NCBI GenBank assembly: GCA_002378605.1
Contig: DFSK01000086.1
Span: 1 to 7,578 of the forward strand
Origin: Alphaproteobacteria bacterium UBA3439
Lineage (GTDB): Bacteria > Pseudomonadota > Alphaproteobacteria > Puniceispirillales > Puniceispirillaceae
Direction of reading: 5' to 3'
DNA length: 7,578 nt
Below, piece after piece: positions 7,420 to 7,578 of the stretch; the first letter of the stretch is position 1; every line of letters starts with the position of its first letter. Both the position numbers and the translations under genes were made by a program. A model generated the notes under the pieces. That model made no database searches. It worked only from the letters and a program-made list of their open reading frames with translations, and was not told the origin of the DNA.

Positions 7420-7424
7420 CTCCC
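7420..7424 (-). promoter_or_regulatory. Shine-Dalgarno of the BI-1 family gene
   Basis: GGGAG on the - strand, seven bases before the ATG at 7412. This is the strongest ribosome-binding site in the window. It decides the start over the in-frame ATG at 7394, whose AGGA is spaced less well at about ten bases. Confidence 0.75.
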
Positions 7425-7435
7425 AAAATGACATT

Positions 7436-7448
7436 GCCAAAAATTGGC
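7436..7448. repeat. Small palindrome in the leader of the BI-1 family gene
   Basis: GCCAA-AAA-TTGGC, a perfect 5-bp inverted repeat around three bases. It lies 12 bases upstream of the Shine-Dalgarno and just downstream of the candidate promoter. It could be an operator half-site pair or a small mRNA hairpin. The short length means chance is a real possibility. Confidence 0.4.
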
Positions 7449-7463
7449 GATGATTGTGGAGTA

Positions 7464-7492
7464 AATGTAGGGATTAAAACAAAATTATTCAA
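7464..7492 (-). promoter_or_regulatory. Candidate sigma70-type promoter for the BI-1 family gene
   Basis: On the - strand TTGAAT (7487-7492, 4 of 6 to the -35 consensus) and TACATT (7464-7469, 4 of 6 to the -10) are separated by exactly 17 AT-rich bases. This predicts a start near 7457 and a leader of roughly 45 bases that contains the palindrome and the Shine-Dalgarno. It was found by eye only. Confidence 0.45.
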
Positions 7493-7578
7493 GCGCAGAC
7501 TACGATTTTTCGGAATGAATATACGGCTTTTGCCATGCGTGACGATTTAGCCAGCAATTCCTGTTTTTTGCCGCCGCG

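Noticed and set aside
7493..7578. Possible start of a rightward gene (ATG at 7535, open to the edge) or tail of a leftward gene (- strand frames open from the edge)
   Set aside because: Only 14-29 codons are visible in any frame. None resembles a known family and the ATG has no well-placed Shine-Dalgarno, so nothing can be supported.

Overview
The window is ordinary-looking chromosomal DNA from a Gram-negative bacterium, most likely an alphaproteobacterium. The reasons are the CspA-type domain preceded by a Pro/Ala/Glu-rich linker, the Calvin-type class II aldolase paired with a class I fructose-bisphosphatase, and the general look of the proteins. A marine SAR116-like lineage is a guess from overall impression only. 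Base composition is about balanced and looks uniform. I see no RNA genes, insertion sequences, CRISPR arrays or phage genes.

Layout, left to right. (1) Positions 1-242 hold the C-terminal part of a cold-shock-domain protein, cut by the left edge, + strand. (2) An MFS transporter (about 385-1590, +) follows a 142-base gap. (3) trxB, thioredoxin reductase (1650-2612), lies on the - strand and converges on the transporter. (4) A 123-base divergent intergenic region separates trxB from a two-gene + strand unit: a secreted M23 peptidase-like protein (2736-3611), then an SDR/NAD(P)-dependent epimerase-like protein (3635-4483). (5) The epimerase gene converges, with only 3 bases between stop codons, on a - strand pair: fbp (fructose-1,6-bisphosphatase, 5586-6542) upstream and fba (class II aldolase, 4487-5548) downstream, 37 bases apart. 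(6) A strong intrinsic terminator (about 6625-6662) ends transcription of the - strand Bax inhibitor-1/YccA family membrane protein (6693-7412). That gene has a good Shine-Dalgarno, a plausible sigma70-type promoter and a small palindrome in its leader. The last ~85 bases hold nothing I can assign.

How the genes relate: fbp and fba catalyse consecutive steps, triose phosphates to fructose-1,6-bisphosphate to fructose-6-phosphate, and look like a small gluconeogenic (or Calvin/pentose-phosphate) operon. No RuBisCO, phosphoribulokinase or transketolase gene is visible here. The other genes are housekeeping (redox, envelope, membrane homeostasis) with no evident shared pathway. I did not find a convincing undescribed system. 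The observations most worth a second look are the H-to-D change at a zinc-ligand position of the M23 protein, the palindrome in the BI-1 leader, and the very tight convergent junction of the epimerase and fba genes.
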